Shown: positions 1-8,923, counted from the stretch's first letter. The stretch: 60,600 nucleotides of DNA from Paenibacillus polysaccharolyticus (GCF_900102085.1 NZ_FMVM01000027.1:1-60600), one strand, 5' to 3'. Numbers and translations: made by a program. The notes: generated from the letters alone by a model not told the origin.

Positions 1-240
1 TTGACGATAGCCCAAAATTCCATCTCGCTTGTCATAACGACGCTTCACTTCTTTAGCCAGCATACGCACTTCACGTTCTCTGGCAGAAGGTATCCATTTT
101 AACCATTTGTAATAGGAAGATCGTGCTACATCAGCTAACAAACATAATGCCGCAATAGCGTATCCCTTTTCACGGTGTAGTTCTTGTATCGCTTGATACC
201 GTTCTACATGCCTGACCAGGGTTAACGTGGTTTTCGTCAC
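1..240 (-). CDS. IS3-family transposase OrfB, N-terminal fragment
   Basis: This is the start of the catalytic subunit of an IS3-type transposase. About 80 codons are visible, starting with a GTG that overlaps the OrfA stop (GTGA). The translation includes HREKGYAIAALCLLADVARS, SYYKWLKW and DGILGYRQ, which matches the N-terminal HTH_21 region ahead of the rve DDE integrase core. The DDE core itself is off the window. In this family OrfB is normally made as an OrfAB fusion by -1 frameshifting, so the GTG may not be the main start. Confidence 0.8.
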   Translation of the reverse strand, partial: MTKTTLTLVRHVERYQAIQELHREKGYAIAALCLLADVARSSYYKWLKWIPSAREREVRMLAKEVKRRYDKRDGILGYRQ

Positions 241-911
241 CCGATCTCTGCCAACTTTTTTGCGAAGGCATTCTCCATCTCCAGGTATTCATTTCGGGCT
301 TCCAGTTCCTTGATCCGCAGTTTAAGTTGTTCCTGCTCGCTCAGTTCTTCTACAGGCTTTTTACGCCCCCGACGATCTTGGAGAGCCTCTTCTTGACCTG
401 CTTGATATTTCCGAACCCATGCATATACTTGCGAATAAGACACATCATACTTCTCAGTCGCTTTCTGATAGTCCAGTTCATGTGAGAGGATATATTTTAC
501 AATTTCGATTCGTTCCTCGAATGTGGTTTTACGTCCATTTTTCATGTGAGATCGTCCTTTACCTTGAAGGGTGTTTTTCCATACGATCTCCCCAGTATAC
601 TTGGAAATCCATCTCGATAAAACGCTTCGGCTTGAAATATGATAGGTTTGGATTGCCTTTTCTATGGAGGAACGTCCAGATAATACATCCTGCACGGCAG
701 CTTGTTTAAGCTCGTTGGAGTATGCATGCTTTGTTCTTGATTCCACTAATCCGGACAAGCCCTCTTCTTTATATTTCCATATCCATTGCCTGATCGTATA
801 CGCACTACATCCTAATTGCTTGGCTTCCTGGTTTGGACTAGACCCCAACCCAAGGCACTGCTTCACTGCACGTAGTTTCGCTTCAAGGGACACCTGACTT
901 CGTTTAGACAT
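237..911 (-). CDS. IS3-family transposase OrfA (HTH protein)
   Basis: A 224-residue DNA-binding subunit of the insertion sequence. The N-terminal half has two helix-turn-helix units (around residues 10-45 and 65-110). A third lies near residues 130-175 (YDVSYSQVYAWVRKY). The C-terminus is a leucine-zipper-like coil (LKLRIKELEARNEYLEMEN). It is long for an OrfA but fits the IS150 group. The start chosen is the ATG at 911, preceded by GGGAG at 8 bases; an upstream ATG at 929 has no better ribosome site. The GGGAG lies in the inner arm of a long inverted repeat. The gene ends at a TGA overlapping OrfB. Confidence 0.85.
   Translation of the reverse strand: MSKRSQVSLEAKLRAVKQCLGLGSSPNQEAKQLGCSAYTIRQWIWKYKEEGLSGLVESRTKHAYSNELKQAAVQDVLSGRSSIEKAIQTYHISSRSVLSRWISKYTGEIVWKNTLQGKGRSHMKNGRKTTFEERIEIVKYILSHELDYQKATEKYDVSYSQVYAWVRKYQAGQEEALQDRRGRKKPVEELSEQEQLKLRIKELEARNEYLEMENAFAKKLAEIG
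255..261 (-). other. Programmed -1 frameshift heptamer of the IS
   Basis: On the minus strand the sequence A AAA AAG sits in the zero-frame phase (GCA AAA AAG) five codons before the OrfA stop. This is the canonical slippery heptamer of IS150-type elements. Slippage by -1 continues as KKVGRDRVTK into OrfB, giving the OrfAB fusion transposase. The heptamer and its phase are seen directly; its activity is inferred from the family. Confidence 0.65.
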
Positions 912-919
912 TAAAAAAA

Positions 920-977
920 CTCCCATCATAGTAGACGTAGAAAGTTTTGTTTTTTCTACTGTCTACTATGATGGGAG
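920..977 (-). promoter_or_regulatory. Long hairpin at IS end overlapping the orfA ribosome site
   Basis: Arms 920-936 and 961-977 are perfect 17-bp inverted complements. Inside them a further 7-bp pairing (937-943 with 953-959) extends the stem to about 24 bp with one bulged base. On the minus strand the stem is followed by seven T, so it can end transcription arriving from the MFS gene. The inner arm contains the GGGAG Shine-Dalgarno of orfA, so a read-through mRNA would hide it. Confidence 0.6.
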
Positions 978-1031
978 CATATCAAGTCATGGCACTGAAG
1001 CGGCTTTTGCTGTTTATTTCCGTTAGAAAAT

Positions 1032-2252
1032 TTAAGTTGTCTTCGATTCTTTAATGCGGACAGGTGTTTTGTAAAGTTTGAATCGGACCCATACCATATT
1101 GAGTAATAGTAGGCCGCCGGATACGATAAACAGGCCCTCAATACCGATGAAACCAGCGAGGAATCCGCCAATGACTGCGCCCAGCATATTACCGAGAGCA
1201 AGTGTGCTTGTGTTAAAGCTGAATGCCCGGCTGATCATGCTATCTGGCGAATACCCCCTAATTAGCGCATTTACGCTTGGAAGCAAGCCGCCCATAAATA
1301 TCCCCATCATAAAGCGAACAAGAATGAGTTGCCACACCGTTTGCACAAAAGCTTGCGGAATAAGCATGAGTCCGGTTCCGATCAGTGAAAAAGTCAGGAC
1401 GCGGTGTGATCCGATCCGGTCACTGAGTTTTCCGAGTACCGGAGACATCGCCATATTGGATATCCCTGTAACTGCACCAACCATACCTGCCCAGAAGGCC
1501 ACGTCAACTGCGGTTCCATGCAGTTTTTGTACATATATGGGCAAGAGTGACATTGGACTGATCATCGCAAATTGCAACAGGAACGTCACAGCAAAGAGTG
1601 CCGGTAGCTGAGGTGATTTGCTGAGCTCCTTCAATCCAGATAATACCGATTGATCTGGCAATTTTGCAGCTTTTTCACGGTCGAACGTCTCTCTTACGAG
1701 GAACATTGCAAGCATGGAAGCTGCAAAGATGAGCCCACCTGTAATGTAGAAAATAGGACGGAACCCCACCGCATCTGCAAGCAATCCGCCAATAAGTGGA
1801 CCCAAAATCGTACCTGCCACCTGACCGGACTGGCTGATCCCCATCGCAAATCCCATACGATCCTTCGGCGTTGTGCCTGAGATCAGAGCAACAGCTGCAG
1901 GGTTGAAGCCGGAGATGGTTCCGTTCAGCAACCGTAATAAGAGAAGTTGCCAAGGGTTTTGCACGAGACCCATCAATGCGATAACAACAGCCATACCGAA
2001 ACCGGAGCGAAGCAACATAATTTTGCGTCCGTATTTATCCGACAACTTGCCCCAGAGCGGCTGGAACAAAAAAGAGGTGAGGAAATTGGCTGCAAAAATA
2101 AATCCGGCCCAAATTCCAATTTCGTGCTCACCTACAACGCCCAGATCTCTGGCAAGGAACAGCGATAGAAAAGGTGTGATCATGGTCATGCCTGCATTGA
2201 CCAGAAATTGTCCAAACCAAAGCACAATGAGGTTGACTTTCCACGTTTTCAA
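1032..2252 (-). CDS. MFS multidrug-type exporter
   Basis: A 12-helix major facilitator of the DHA1 drug:proton antiporter type in the cytoplasmic membrane. Motif A is clear (GKLSDKYGRK between helices 2 and 3) and recurs in weaker form in the second half (GKLSDRIGSHR). A motif-C-like GTILGPLIGG is present in helix 5. The start chosen is a TTG at 2252 preceded by AAAGGAAG. A longer frame begins at a TTG at 2294 but has no ribosome site; that would give 420 instead of 406 residues. The gene stands alone, divergent from hemE, with the IS element just downstream. The substrate is unknown. Confidence 0.85.
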   Translation of the reverse strand: MKTWKVNLIVLWFGQFLVNAGMTMITPFLSLFLARDLGVVGEHEIGIWAGFIFAANFLTSFLFQPLWGKLSDKYGRKIMLLRSGFGMAVVIALMGLVQNPWQLLLLRLLNGTISGFNPAAVALISGTTPKDRMGFAMGISQSGQVAGTILGPLIGGLLADAVGFRPIFYITGGLIFAASMLAMFLVRETFDREKAAKLPDQSVLSGLKELSKSPQLPALFAVTFLLQFAMISPMSLLPIYVQKLHGTAVDVAFWAGMVGAVTGISNMAMSPVLGKLSDRIGSHRVLTFSLIGTGLMLIPQAFVQTVWQLILVRFMMGIFMGGLLPSVNALIRGYSPDSMISRAFSFNTSTLALGNMLGAVIGGFLAGFIGIEGLFIVSGGLLLLNMVWVRFKLYKTPVRIKESKTT

Positions 2253-2388
2253 AGTGCTTTCACTTCCTTTCAAAGATTTTTCTGTAACTCTCAAAAAAAG
2301 CGATTCTTTTAGTATATCACAAATGGCATATCCATGAGGGGTGTAACGAATGTCATAGTATTGTCACTTGGAACACATCCCCATATAG

Positions 2389-2417
2389 TTGTTACGGCTG
2401 TTTAAAAAGGGCATAAT
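2389..2417 (+). promoter_or_regulatory. Likely SigA promoter of the hem cluster
   Basis: TTGTTA at 2389 and CATAAT at 2412 are separated by 17 bases, about 40 bases before the hemE start. It fits the vegetative consensus at most positions. No riboswitch-like structure is visible in the short leader. Confidence 0.5.
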
Positions 2418-2455
2418 GGTAGTTATGAGTCCAAAAACTATTGGAGGCTTCTTAC

Positions 2456-3520
2456 ATGAGCTATAATGATCGACTGATTCGGGCAAGTTTCAAACAGCAG
2501 GTTGACCGTGTGCCGGTATGGTATATGCGTCAGGCTGGACGTTACGATCCTGAATATCGCAAAATTAAAGAAAAGTACTCCTTGCTTGAAATATGTCAGC
2601 AACCTGAGCTGGCGGCTGAAGTTACGCTAATGCCTGTACGTAAACTGGGTGTGGATGCGGCTATTTTGTATTCCGATATTATGAATCCGGTTGCTTCACT
2701 TGGCATTGATTTTGACATTGTAAAAAATATAGGTCCGGTGATTGATAACCCCATTCGTTCGGCTGCCGATGTAGATCGTCTGCGCCCCATTGACGTGGAA
2801 GGGGACTTGTCTCACATTCTGGAAACCATTCGCATTCTGGACAAGGAACTTGACGTTCCGCTAATTACATTTGCAGGGGCTCCGTTTACGATTGCAAGTT
2901 ATCTGATCGAAGGTCAACCTTCCAAAGGATATATTCGAACCAAAACGATGATGTACAGTGAGCCGGAAGTGTGGCACAAACTGATGCAGAAGCTTGGCGA
3001 TATGGTCATTACATATATTCGTGCTCATATCGCGAATGGCGGTAAGGCATTTCAGTTGTTTGACAGCTGGGTAGGGGCGCTCTCTCCCAAAGATTTCAAA
3101 ACGTACGTGCTGCCAACGATTACTCGTATCTTTACCGAATTATCCGATTTGAATGTACCGAAAATCTATTTCCCTGGTGTGGCATCGGGTGAGTTGTTGC
3201 CAACCCTGCAGGATTTGCAGGCGAATGTCATCGGACTGGACTGGAGAGTTTCCATATCAGAAGGACGTAGGCGCTTGGGCGGTAAATTTGCGGTGCAGGG
3301 TAATCTGGATCCGTACATTCTGACTGCGCCAATGGAGTTAATTAAAGAACAGGCAAAAGTAATCATAGATGAAGGGATCAAGGACCCGGGTTATATTTTC
3401 AATCTGGGACATGGATTGTTCCCTGAAGCTTCTCTTGATAAATTAAAAGAACTCACAGCATATATTCATGAATATTCAACAGAAGCTTTGAAGACGGGAG
3501 TGACGGTAAGTAATGACTAA
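2456..3520 (+). CDS. hemE: Uroporphyrinogen decarboxylase
   Basis: Converts uroporphyrinogen III to coproporphyrinogen III in the cytoplasm, the last step shared by all coproporphyrin-type haem routes. The 354-residue protein has the family's substrate-binding N-terminus (PVWYMRQAGRYDPEYR), the DAAILYSDIM segment with the essential Asp, and the C-terminal FNLGHGLFPE motif. The start is the ATG at 2456, with GGAGG 8 bases upstream. The frame is open from a TTG at 2441, but that codon lies on the Shine-Dalgarno itself. It is first in a tight operon and overlaps cpfC by 8 bases. Confidence 0.97.
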   Translation: MSYNDRLIRASFKQQVDRVPVWYMRQAGRYDPEYRKIKEKYSLLEICQQPELAAEVTLMPVRKLGVDAAILYSDIMNPVASLGIDFDIVKNIGPVIDNPIRSAADVDRLRPIDVEGDLSHILETIRILDKELDVPLITFAGAPFTIASYLIEGQPSKGYIRTKTMMYSEPEVWHKLMQKLGDMVITYIRAHIANGGKAFQLFDSWVGALSPKDFKTYVLPTITRIFTELSDLNVPKIYFPGVASGELLPTLQDLQANVIGLDWRVSISEGRRRLGGKFAVQGNLDPYILTAPMELIKEQAKVIIDEGIKDPGYIFNLGHGLFPEASLDKLKELTAYIHEYSTEALKTGVTVSND

Positions 3521-4463
3521 TACAATAGGCGTTCTGGTGATGTCATATGGCACACCTGAAAATATGGAAAGTGTTGAGGCGTATTACACGCATATCCGCA
3601 GAGGGCGTCCGCCTGAGCCGGAACAACTGAAAGAGCTGACAGATCGCTATGAAGCAATTGTTGGCGGTGTTTTCCCGCTACGTGAGAACACGGATAACCA
3701 GGTGAAAAACCTTCAGGAGACGTTGCAAAAGGATGAGCGTCGCGGCGAGGTTGAATTCCGCTGTTATCAAGGATTGAAACACGCTTATCCTTTTATTGAG
3801 GATGGGGTGGAACAGATGGCGAAAGATGGCATTCAGACCGCTATTGGCATTGTGCTTGCGCCTCATTTCTCCACCATGAGTGTGGGCAGTTACATCAAAC
3901 GTGCACGAGAAAAAGCCGAAGAACTTGGTATCCAGATGTCCTTCATCGAAAGTTATCATTTGCATCCGAAGCTTATTCAGGCTCTTTCTACGCGAGTAAG
4001 TGCCAAGCTTGATGCATTTGAGGAAGCGGGTGCGAAGCGTGGAGATGTGAAAGTGCTATTCAGCGCTCACAGTCTGCCCGCCCGTATTGTTGACATGGGA
4101 GATCCTTATCCGAATCAATTGCTGGAAACTTCCGAGGCCATCGCTTCCCGAGTGGGGATTGCGAACTGGCAGTTCACTTGGCAAAGTGCTGGACGAACTG
4201 CTGAGCCTTGGCTCGGCCCAGACATCCTGGACACACTCCAAGAGCTTTCGCGCGAACAAGTGGAAGATGTACTTGTGGCTCCGATTGGCTTTGTTTCAGA
4301 CCATCTGGAAGTGTTGTATGATCTCGACATTGAAGCCAAAGCGATTGCTAAAGAAATGGACATGCGATTGATGCGCATCGATTCGCTTAATAGTGACCCG
4401 TTGTACATGGAGACATTGAGCGACTCTATTATTAGCCAATGGCAGCAAGGGTCTGATAACTAA
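3513..4463 (+). CDS. cpfC (hemH): Coproporphyrin III ferrochelatase
   Basis: Inserts Fe2+ into a porphyrin. In Gram-positive bacteria of this lineage the substrate is coproporphyrin III rather than protoporphyrin IX, known from family work and inferred here from the neighbouring cgoX. Length 316 is typical of the soluble Bacillus enzyme. Visible motifs are LAPHFSTMSVGSY, with the metal-site His, and SAHSLPARI and WQSAGRTAEPWLGPD near the C-terminal half. The gene overlaps hemE upstream, and its TAA shares a base with the cgoX ATG (TAATG), so the three are likely translationally coupled. Confidence 0.95.
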   Translation: MTNTIGVLVMSYGTPENMESVEAYYTHIRRGRPPEPEQLKELTDRYEAIVGGVFPLRENTDNQVKNLQETLQKDERRGEVEFRCYQGLKHAYPFIEDGVEQMAKDGIQTAIGIVLAPHFSTMSVGSYIKRAREKAEELGIQMSFIESYHLHPKLIQALSTRVSAKLDAFEEAGAKRGDVKVLFSAHSLPARIVDMGDPYPNQLLETSEAIASRVGIANWQFTWQSAGRTAEPWLGPDILDTLQELSREQVEDVLVAPIGFVSDHLEVLYDLDIEAKAIAKEMDMRLMRIDSLNSDPLYMETLSDSIISQWQQGSDN

Positions 4464-5890
4464 TGGAAGACAAGAAAAGACGTGTTGTTATTGTCGGCGG
4501 GGGCCTGACGGGCCTCAGCGCGGCATTTTATATCCGCAAGCATTACAGGGAAGCTGGTTTTGAACCTGCGATTACCTTGCTTGAGAAGAGTTCGTCTATG
4601 GGCGGCATGATCGAAACGTTGCATCGGGACGGATTTGTAATCGAGAAAGGTCCTGACTCTTTCCTGGCTCGCAAAACAGCGATGATTGATCTGGCAAAGG
4701 AACTGGAGATGGATCATGAACTCGTCAGCCAAAACCCGGAGTCGAAGAAAACATACATTATGCAGCGTGGTAAGCTTCATCCCATGCCAGCGGGTCTGGT
4801 GTTAGGCATCCCGACAGAACTGAAACCTTTTCTGAGAAGTGGGCTGGTCTCTCCGGCAGGCAAGTTGCGAGCACTGATGGATTTTATTATTCCGCCTAAG
4901 CGTACAACAGAGGATGAATCTCTCGGTTATATGATTGAGCGCAGGCTTGGCCCGGAAGTGCTGGAAAACCTGACTGAGCCACTTCTGGCTGGTATATATG
5001 CAGGAGATATGCGAAAGCTCAGCCTACAAGCGACCTTCCCGCAGTTCGGAGAGGTGGAGCGGGATTATGGCAGCTTAATCCGAGGCATGATGACAGGACG
5101 CAAACCGACCGAGACACATACAGGCACCAAACGGAGTGCGTTTCTGAACTTCCGTCAGGGGTTGCAAAGTCTTGTGCATGCGCTTGTACATGAGCTTCAT
5201 GATGTGGATCAGCGTTTGAATACAGCCGCCCAATCCTTGGAGCGTGTGGATGCACAGAAAGCCAGATATCGGGTTGAACTCGATAACGGACAATTTTTGG
5301 AAGCAGATGACGTTGTGATCACCGTGCCGACCTATGTGGCTTCTGGGCTTCTAAAACCGCATGTGGACACATCGGCGCTGGATGCAATCAATTATGTATC
5401 TGTTGCTAACGTCGTTCTGGCTTTTGAGAAAAAAGAAGTGGAACATGTCTTCGACGGATCAGGGTTCCTGGTGCCACGAAAAGAGGGACGTAATATTACG
5501 GCCTGCACGTGGACATCTACCAAGTGGCTTCATACTAGCCCGGACGACAAAGTATTGCTTCGTTGTTACGTTGGCCGCTCTGGAGACGAACAGAATGTGG
5601 AGCTTCCCGATGAGGCACTTACGGAGTTAGTCATGAAAGATCTGAGAGAAACGATGGGTATTGAAGCAACTCCGATCTTCTCCGAGATTACTAGATTGCG
5701 TAAATCGATGCCGCAGTATCCTGTCGGCCATCTTCAGCATCTCGCTAACCTTCGTAAAGAGCTTGGAGAAAAAATTCCGGGTGTTTACATTGCAGGGGCT
5801 GGTTATGAGGGTGTGGGGTTACCGGACTGTATCAGACAAGCGAAAGAAATGTCCATACAGGCCTCCGCACAGCTGAGTTCGACGAACTAA
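4463..5890 (+). CDS. cgoX (hemY): Coproporphyrinogen III oxidase (HemY-type FAD protein)
   Basis: FAD-dependent oxidation of coproporphyrinogen III to coproporphyrin III. The protein is 475 residues. It starts with the dinucleotide-binding motif VVIVGGGLTGLSAAF at residues 8-22 and ends with the FAD-binding GVYIAGAGYEGVGLPD segment of the protoporphyrinogen-oxidase family. No membrane helix is evident, as for the soluble Bacillus enzyme. It is last in hemE-cpfC-cgoX and followed directly by a terminator. The decarboxylase that finishes haem (ChdC/HemQ) is not in the window. Confidence 0.95.
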   Translation: MEDKKRRVVIVGGGLTGLSAAFYIRKHYREAGFEPAITLLEKSSSMGGMIETLHRDGFVIEKGPDSFLARKTAMIDLAKELEMDHELVSQNPESKKTYIMQRGKLHPMPAGLVLGIPTELKPFLRSGLVSPAGKLRALMDFIIPPKRTTEDESLGYMIERRLGPEVLENLTEPLLAGIYAGDMRKLSLQATFPQFGEVERDYGSLIRGMMTGRKPTETHTGTKRSAFLNFRQGLQSLVHALVHELHDVDQRLNTAAQSLERVDAQKARYRVELDNGQFLEADDVVITVPTYVASGLLKPHVDTSALDAINYVSVANVVLAFEKKEVEHVFDGSGFLVPRKEGRNITACTWTSTKWLHTSPDDKVLLRCYVGRSGDEQNVELPDEALTELVMKDLRETMGIEATPIFSEITRLRKSMPQYPVGHLQHLANLRKELGEKIPGVYIAGAGYEGVGLPDCIRQAKEMSIQASAQLSSTN

Positions 5891-5909
5891 AAGTATGAAT
5901 TATAGATCC

Positions 5910-5954
5910 GCCGTCTCCAATGTAGCAACATCTACAGAAGAGACGGCCTTTTTT
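5910..5954 (+). terminator. Terminator of the hem operon
   Basis: GCCGTCTC (5910-5917) pairs with GAGACGGC (5940-5947) and is followed by CTTTTTT. It closes the hem operon 20 bases after cgoX. Confidence 0.85.
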
Positions 5955-6028
5955 ATAGGATGTACATCCAGAATATGCTTGATATAATGGTATGCATATG
6001 GATCTATTGTTAAGAAGAGGAGTTGCTT

Positions 6029-7435
6029 ATGTATCCCCCAAGATCACAGCGAAGCTCAGAAAAGAAAAAAGTAAGACGAACCCGTAATACAAAAATCAGG
6101 ATTGTAAATGTAATATTAATTGTAGCCATTGGTCTTATCGGCTTATATTACCTCTTGAACACACGTGAACAGCAACCGTCCCAACCTGCTAATTCAGAGG
6201 TTGTGCAACAGGAGCCGCCTTCAGGAGCGGACGATAAGGGTGGGAATGCATTGAGCCAGCCCGAGTCTGATGCTGATTCAGCTGAAGCACCGGATAAAGA
6301 TGCTGCTTCGGTAGATGGGAAACCAAAAGCAGAGCCGGACGCTGTAGACAGCTCTGAATCGGGTACCGATGAAACCTCGGGGGCAGGCGGTGATAAGCCG
6401 ACAACGGGAACAAAGCCTGCCACCACTACTGAAAAAGGAAATTCGGGTAAGATAGATGGAAATAAGGGAACCCCCTCAACATCTGACTCATCCAAGGATG
6501 TCACCATTCATTTTGTTGGAGATATTCAATTTTCCGGAAAAGTTGCAGAATTGCTGGAGAAGAACGGATATGATTATCCCTTTGCCAAGCTTGGCTCTAT
6601 GTTTCAGAATGACGATCTAACGATTGGTAATTTGGAGACCCCGGTGACCCATGGTGGTACGGGCGCTGCGGATAAAACCTATGTTTACAAATCCTCCCCT
6701 AAAGCGTTGCAAGCGATGTCTGCAGCGGGGTTTGACGCCGTTAATCTGGCAAACAATCACATTCTGGATCAAGGCGTGGAAGGGCTGGTCGATACGTTAA
6801 CGTATCTTAATGATTACGGTATCGCACATGCTGGCGCGGGTATGAATGGTACCGAGGCTTATGAACCTGCCTATTTTGAGCGCAAAGGCATGAAAATTGC
6901 CTTGCTTGGGTTCAGTCGGGTTGTTCCTGTGGCTAGCTGGAAGGCAGACGGGAATCGGGCAGGCGTAGCGGAAGCGTATGACTCCACAAGAGCGATCGCA
7001 GCCATTCAGTCGGCCCGCAAGAAGGCTGATCTGGTTATCGTCGTTGCGCATTGGGGGGAAGAGCGTGCAAGTACCCCGAATGCCGATCAAACGAGGCTTG
7101 CGCACGAGTTTGTAGATGCGGGAGCCGATCTGATTATTGGCGGTCATCCTCATGTCTTACAGGGGCTTGAGTACTATAAAGGCAAATGGATTGCATATAG
7201 TACGGGGAATTTTATTTTTACGAAATCGACGAATGAAGAAACGTGGAAAACAGCTGTCTTTCAGGCGCGTTGCAGTCGCGAAGCGGTGTGTAGTATGAAG
7301 GTGATTCCATATGAGGCTGCTCTTGGGCAGGCTGTTCCAATGCTTGATGAGGCTAACCGACTTCTACTGGAGCAGATGGCTAAGATGTCATCAGGTATTC
7401 GAGTGAACGCAGATGGAACTGTAGTGCCCAACTAA
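6029..7435 (+). CDS. Membrane-anchored CapA-family (PGA_cap) protein
   Basis: A 468-residue protein of the CapA / poly-gamma-glutamate metallophosphatase-like family. A basic N-terminus is followed by one membrane helix (about residues 26-45). Next comes a roughly 105-residue Ser/Ala/Asp/Gly/Pro-rich linker, then the catalytic-type domain from about residue 165. The domain shows HFVGDIQFSG, GNLETPVT, LANNHILDQG, VVAHWGEE and GGHPHVLQG, which supply the metal-binding Asp, Asn and His residues. The domain is expected outside the membrane. No capB/capC genes are nearby, so capsule export is not supported; a cell-envelope role is likelier. The start is the ATG at 6029 after AAGAGGAG; a TTG at 6023 is too close to it. 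Confidence 0.85.
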   Translation: MYPPRSQRSSEKKKVRRTRNTKIRIVNVILIVAIGLIGLYYLLNTREQQPSQPANSEVVQQEPPSGADDKGGNALSQPESDADSAEAPDKDAASVDGKPKAEPDAVDSSESGTDETSGAGGDKPTTGTKPATTTEKGNSGKIDGNKGTPSTSDSSKDVTIHFVGDIQFSGKVAELLEKNGYDYPFAKLGSMFQNDDLTIGNLETPVTHGGTGAADKTYVYKSSPKALQAMSAAGFDAVNLANNHILDQGVEGLVDTLTYLNDYGIAHAGAGMNGTEAYEPAYFERKGMKIALLGFSRVVPVASWKADGNRAGVAEAYDSTRAIAAIQSARKKADLVIVVAHWGEERASTPNADQTRLAHEFVDAGADLIIGGHPHVLQGLEYYKGKWIAYSTGNFIFTKSTNEETWKTAVFQARCSREAVCSMKVIPYEAALGQAVPMLDEANRLLLEQMAKMSSGIRVNADGTVVPN

Positions 7436-7462
7436 GTAGCGTTTTGCTGAGGAGAGATGATA

Positions 7463-8215
7463 ATGAACAATCTGTGTGTAGCGCATCGTGGATTTTCTTC
7501 CATTGCACCAGAGAACACGATGGCCGCATTTAATATGGCGATGGAAAGACCGGAAGTCCAGTGGATGGAACTGGATGTGCAACTATCCCGGGACGGCGTG
7601 CCTGTGGTGATTCATGATTTCACATTGGAGCGTACGACGAATGGTAAAGGTCGAGTGAAGGATACCAATTGGTCTGTCTTGAAACAACTGGATGCAGGAT
7701 CATGGAAAGGTAAGAACTACACGGGGGAGCGCATACCTTCCCTGAGTGAACTCTTGGATCGTTCCTGTGGCAAAGTCCGATTAAACATCGAATTGAAAAC
7801 ACAAGGAGACATGTATCCAGGTTTGCCTGCAGCGGTGATTCACGAAATTAGAAAAAGACATATGCAGCATGATGTTGTCATCACATCGTTTGAGCCAGCC
7901 GCACTGGTTGAAGTAAAAAAGCTTGCTCCTGAACTAGAAACGGGTCTCATCATTGATGCCAAACCCGGGGATCTGCTTGTAGCATTGAAACAAATGCATT
8001 GCACGTTCCTCTCCATCGGATACACCAATGTAGATAAAGCGTTAATGAATGAGATGAATGCTGCCGGCATTCGAGTGATGGCGTGGACAGTGGATGACAA
8101 GGCAAGTATGAAAAAGCTGGCTACCATCGACCCGGATGTGATGATATGTACGAATCGTCCTGATGTTTGGGAAGATGCATTTCAGGAGACGAGTAGCCGC
8201 TTTTTCAGACCTTAA
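7463..8215 (+). CDS. Glycerophosphodiester phosphodiesterase
   Basis: Hydrolyses glycerophosphodiesters to glycerol 3-phosphate and an alcohol. The 250-residue single-domain protein shows the GDPD signature: AHRGFSSIAPENT near the N-terminus, MELDVQLSRDG with the Glu-x-Asp metal ligands, and VVIHDFTLERTTNG with the catalytic His. No signal peptide is seen, so it is probably cytoplasmic like UgpQ. The ATG at 7463 is preferred because GAGGAGAG sits 6-8 bases before it, while the ATG at 7457 touches that site. It is close behind the CapA gene and may be cotranscribed. Confidence 0.92.
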   Translation: MNNLCVAHRGFSSIAPENTMAAFNMAMERPEVQWMELDVQLSRDGVPVVIHDFTLERTTNGKGRVKDTNWSVLKQLDAGSWKGKNYTGERIPSLSELLDRSCGKVRLNIELKTQGDMYPGLPAAVIHEIRKRHMQHDVVITSFEPAALVEVKKLAPELETGLIIDAKPGDLLVALKQMHCTFLSIGYTNVDKALMNEMNAAGIRVMAWTVDDKASMKKLATIDPDVMICTNRPDVWEDAFQETSSRFFRP

Positions 8216-8290
8216 TTGTAAGGCTGTAATCGAACTAATACACGAAGCAATGAACGAAGTAATTAATCCAGTAAAGGTGGTTGCAACTCT

Positions 8291-8923
8291 ATGTTGACGA
8301 ATATTCGCAATGTGTATTGTGTAGGACGAAATTATAAGCTTCATGCGGAGGAACTGGGTAATGCCGTTCCAGATGAACCGATGATTTTTATGAAGCCTTC
8401 TCATGCGGTTGTGCCATTGAATGGAGAAAGTTTAGAATTGCCAGCTTCTAAAGGCGAAGTTCATTATGAGGCTGAATTGGTCATTCGCATTAGTCAGGAT
8501 TACAAGCCGGGAGTGCGTGTCGATGAACTGGTCGATGCATATGCTTTTGGTATTGATTTTACGTTGCGTGATGTGCAGACCGTGATTAAGAAAAAGGGAC
8601 ACCCGTGGACGGCCGCCAAAGGGTTTAAAAACTCCGCACCCATCACACCCTTTCAGACATTTCCTGGAGCAGTAGCACTACTCGAAAAAGATTTCACCTT
8701 GACGAAGAACGGCATTCAGGTTCAGCGCGGCAATATCGTCAACATGATCTTCAGTTTACAAGATATTGTGGATTATGTAGGTCGTCATTATGGCCTGGGG
8801 CCGGGAGATATTATTTTTACAGGTACACCTGAAGGAGTAGGTGCTGCGCAGCCTGGAGATGTGCTTGAGCTGGCATGGGCGGATGAATCATTAGGAGCAT
8901 GTACGATCAAGGCAGCGGAGTAA
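8291..8923 (+). CDS. Fumarylacetoacetate hydrolase-family protein
   Basis: A 210-residue short FAH-domain protein. Members are Mg2+-dependent C-C hydrolases, decarboxylases or isomerases of 2-oxo acids. Typical segments are VGRNYKLHAEELGN at the start, HYEAELVIRI with the acidic metal ligands, GIDFTLRDVQ, AKGFKNSAPITPF and GTPEGVG near the end. This length matches the FAHD1-like oxaloacetate or acylpyruvate group, but the substrate cannot be read from sequence. It is separated from the phosphodiesterase gene by 75 bases and followed by a terminator at 9000. Confidence 0.9.
   Translation: MLTNIRNVYCVGRNYKLHAEELGNAVPDEPMIFMKPSHAVVPLNGESLELPASKGEVHYEAELVIRISQDYKPGVRVDELVDAYAFGIDFTLRDVQTVIKKKGHPWTAAKGFKNSAPITPFQTFPGAVALLEKDFTLTKNGIQVQRGNIVNMIFSLQDIVDYVGRHYGLGPGDIIFTGTPEGVGAAQPGDVLELAWADESLGACTIKAAE

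Larger units (their letters stand above)
1..979 (-). mobile_element. IS3-family (IS150-type) insertion sequence, partial
   Basis: Two overlapping minus-strand reading frames encode an IS3-type transposase. OrfA carries helix-turn-helix repeats and OrfB the integrase part. They are joined by an A6G frameshift heptamer. OrfB runs off the window, so only the 5' portion is visible. The end near 979 is inferred: on the minus strand a TG dinucleotide begins the outer arm of a long inverted repeat about 68 bp before the orfA start. The opposite terminal repeat and the target duplication lie outside the window, so the exact boundary is not proven. Confidence 0.75.

Noticed and set aside
2441..2455. 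TTG start giving hemE five extra residues
   Set aside because: The codon lies on the GGAGG ribosome site; ATG 2456 is correctly spaced.
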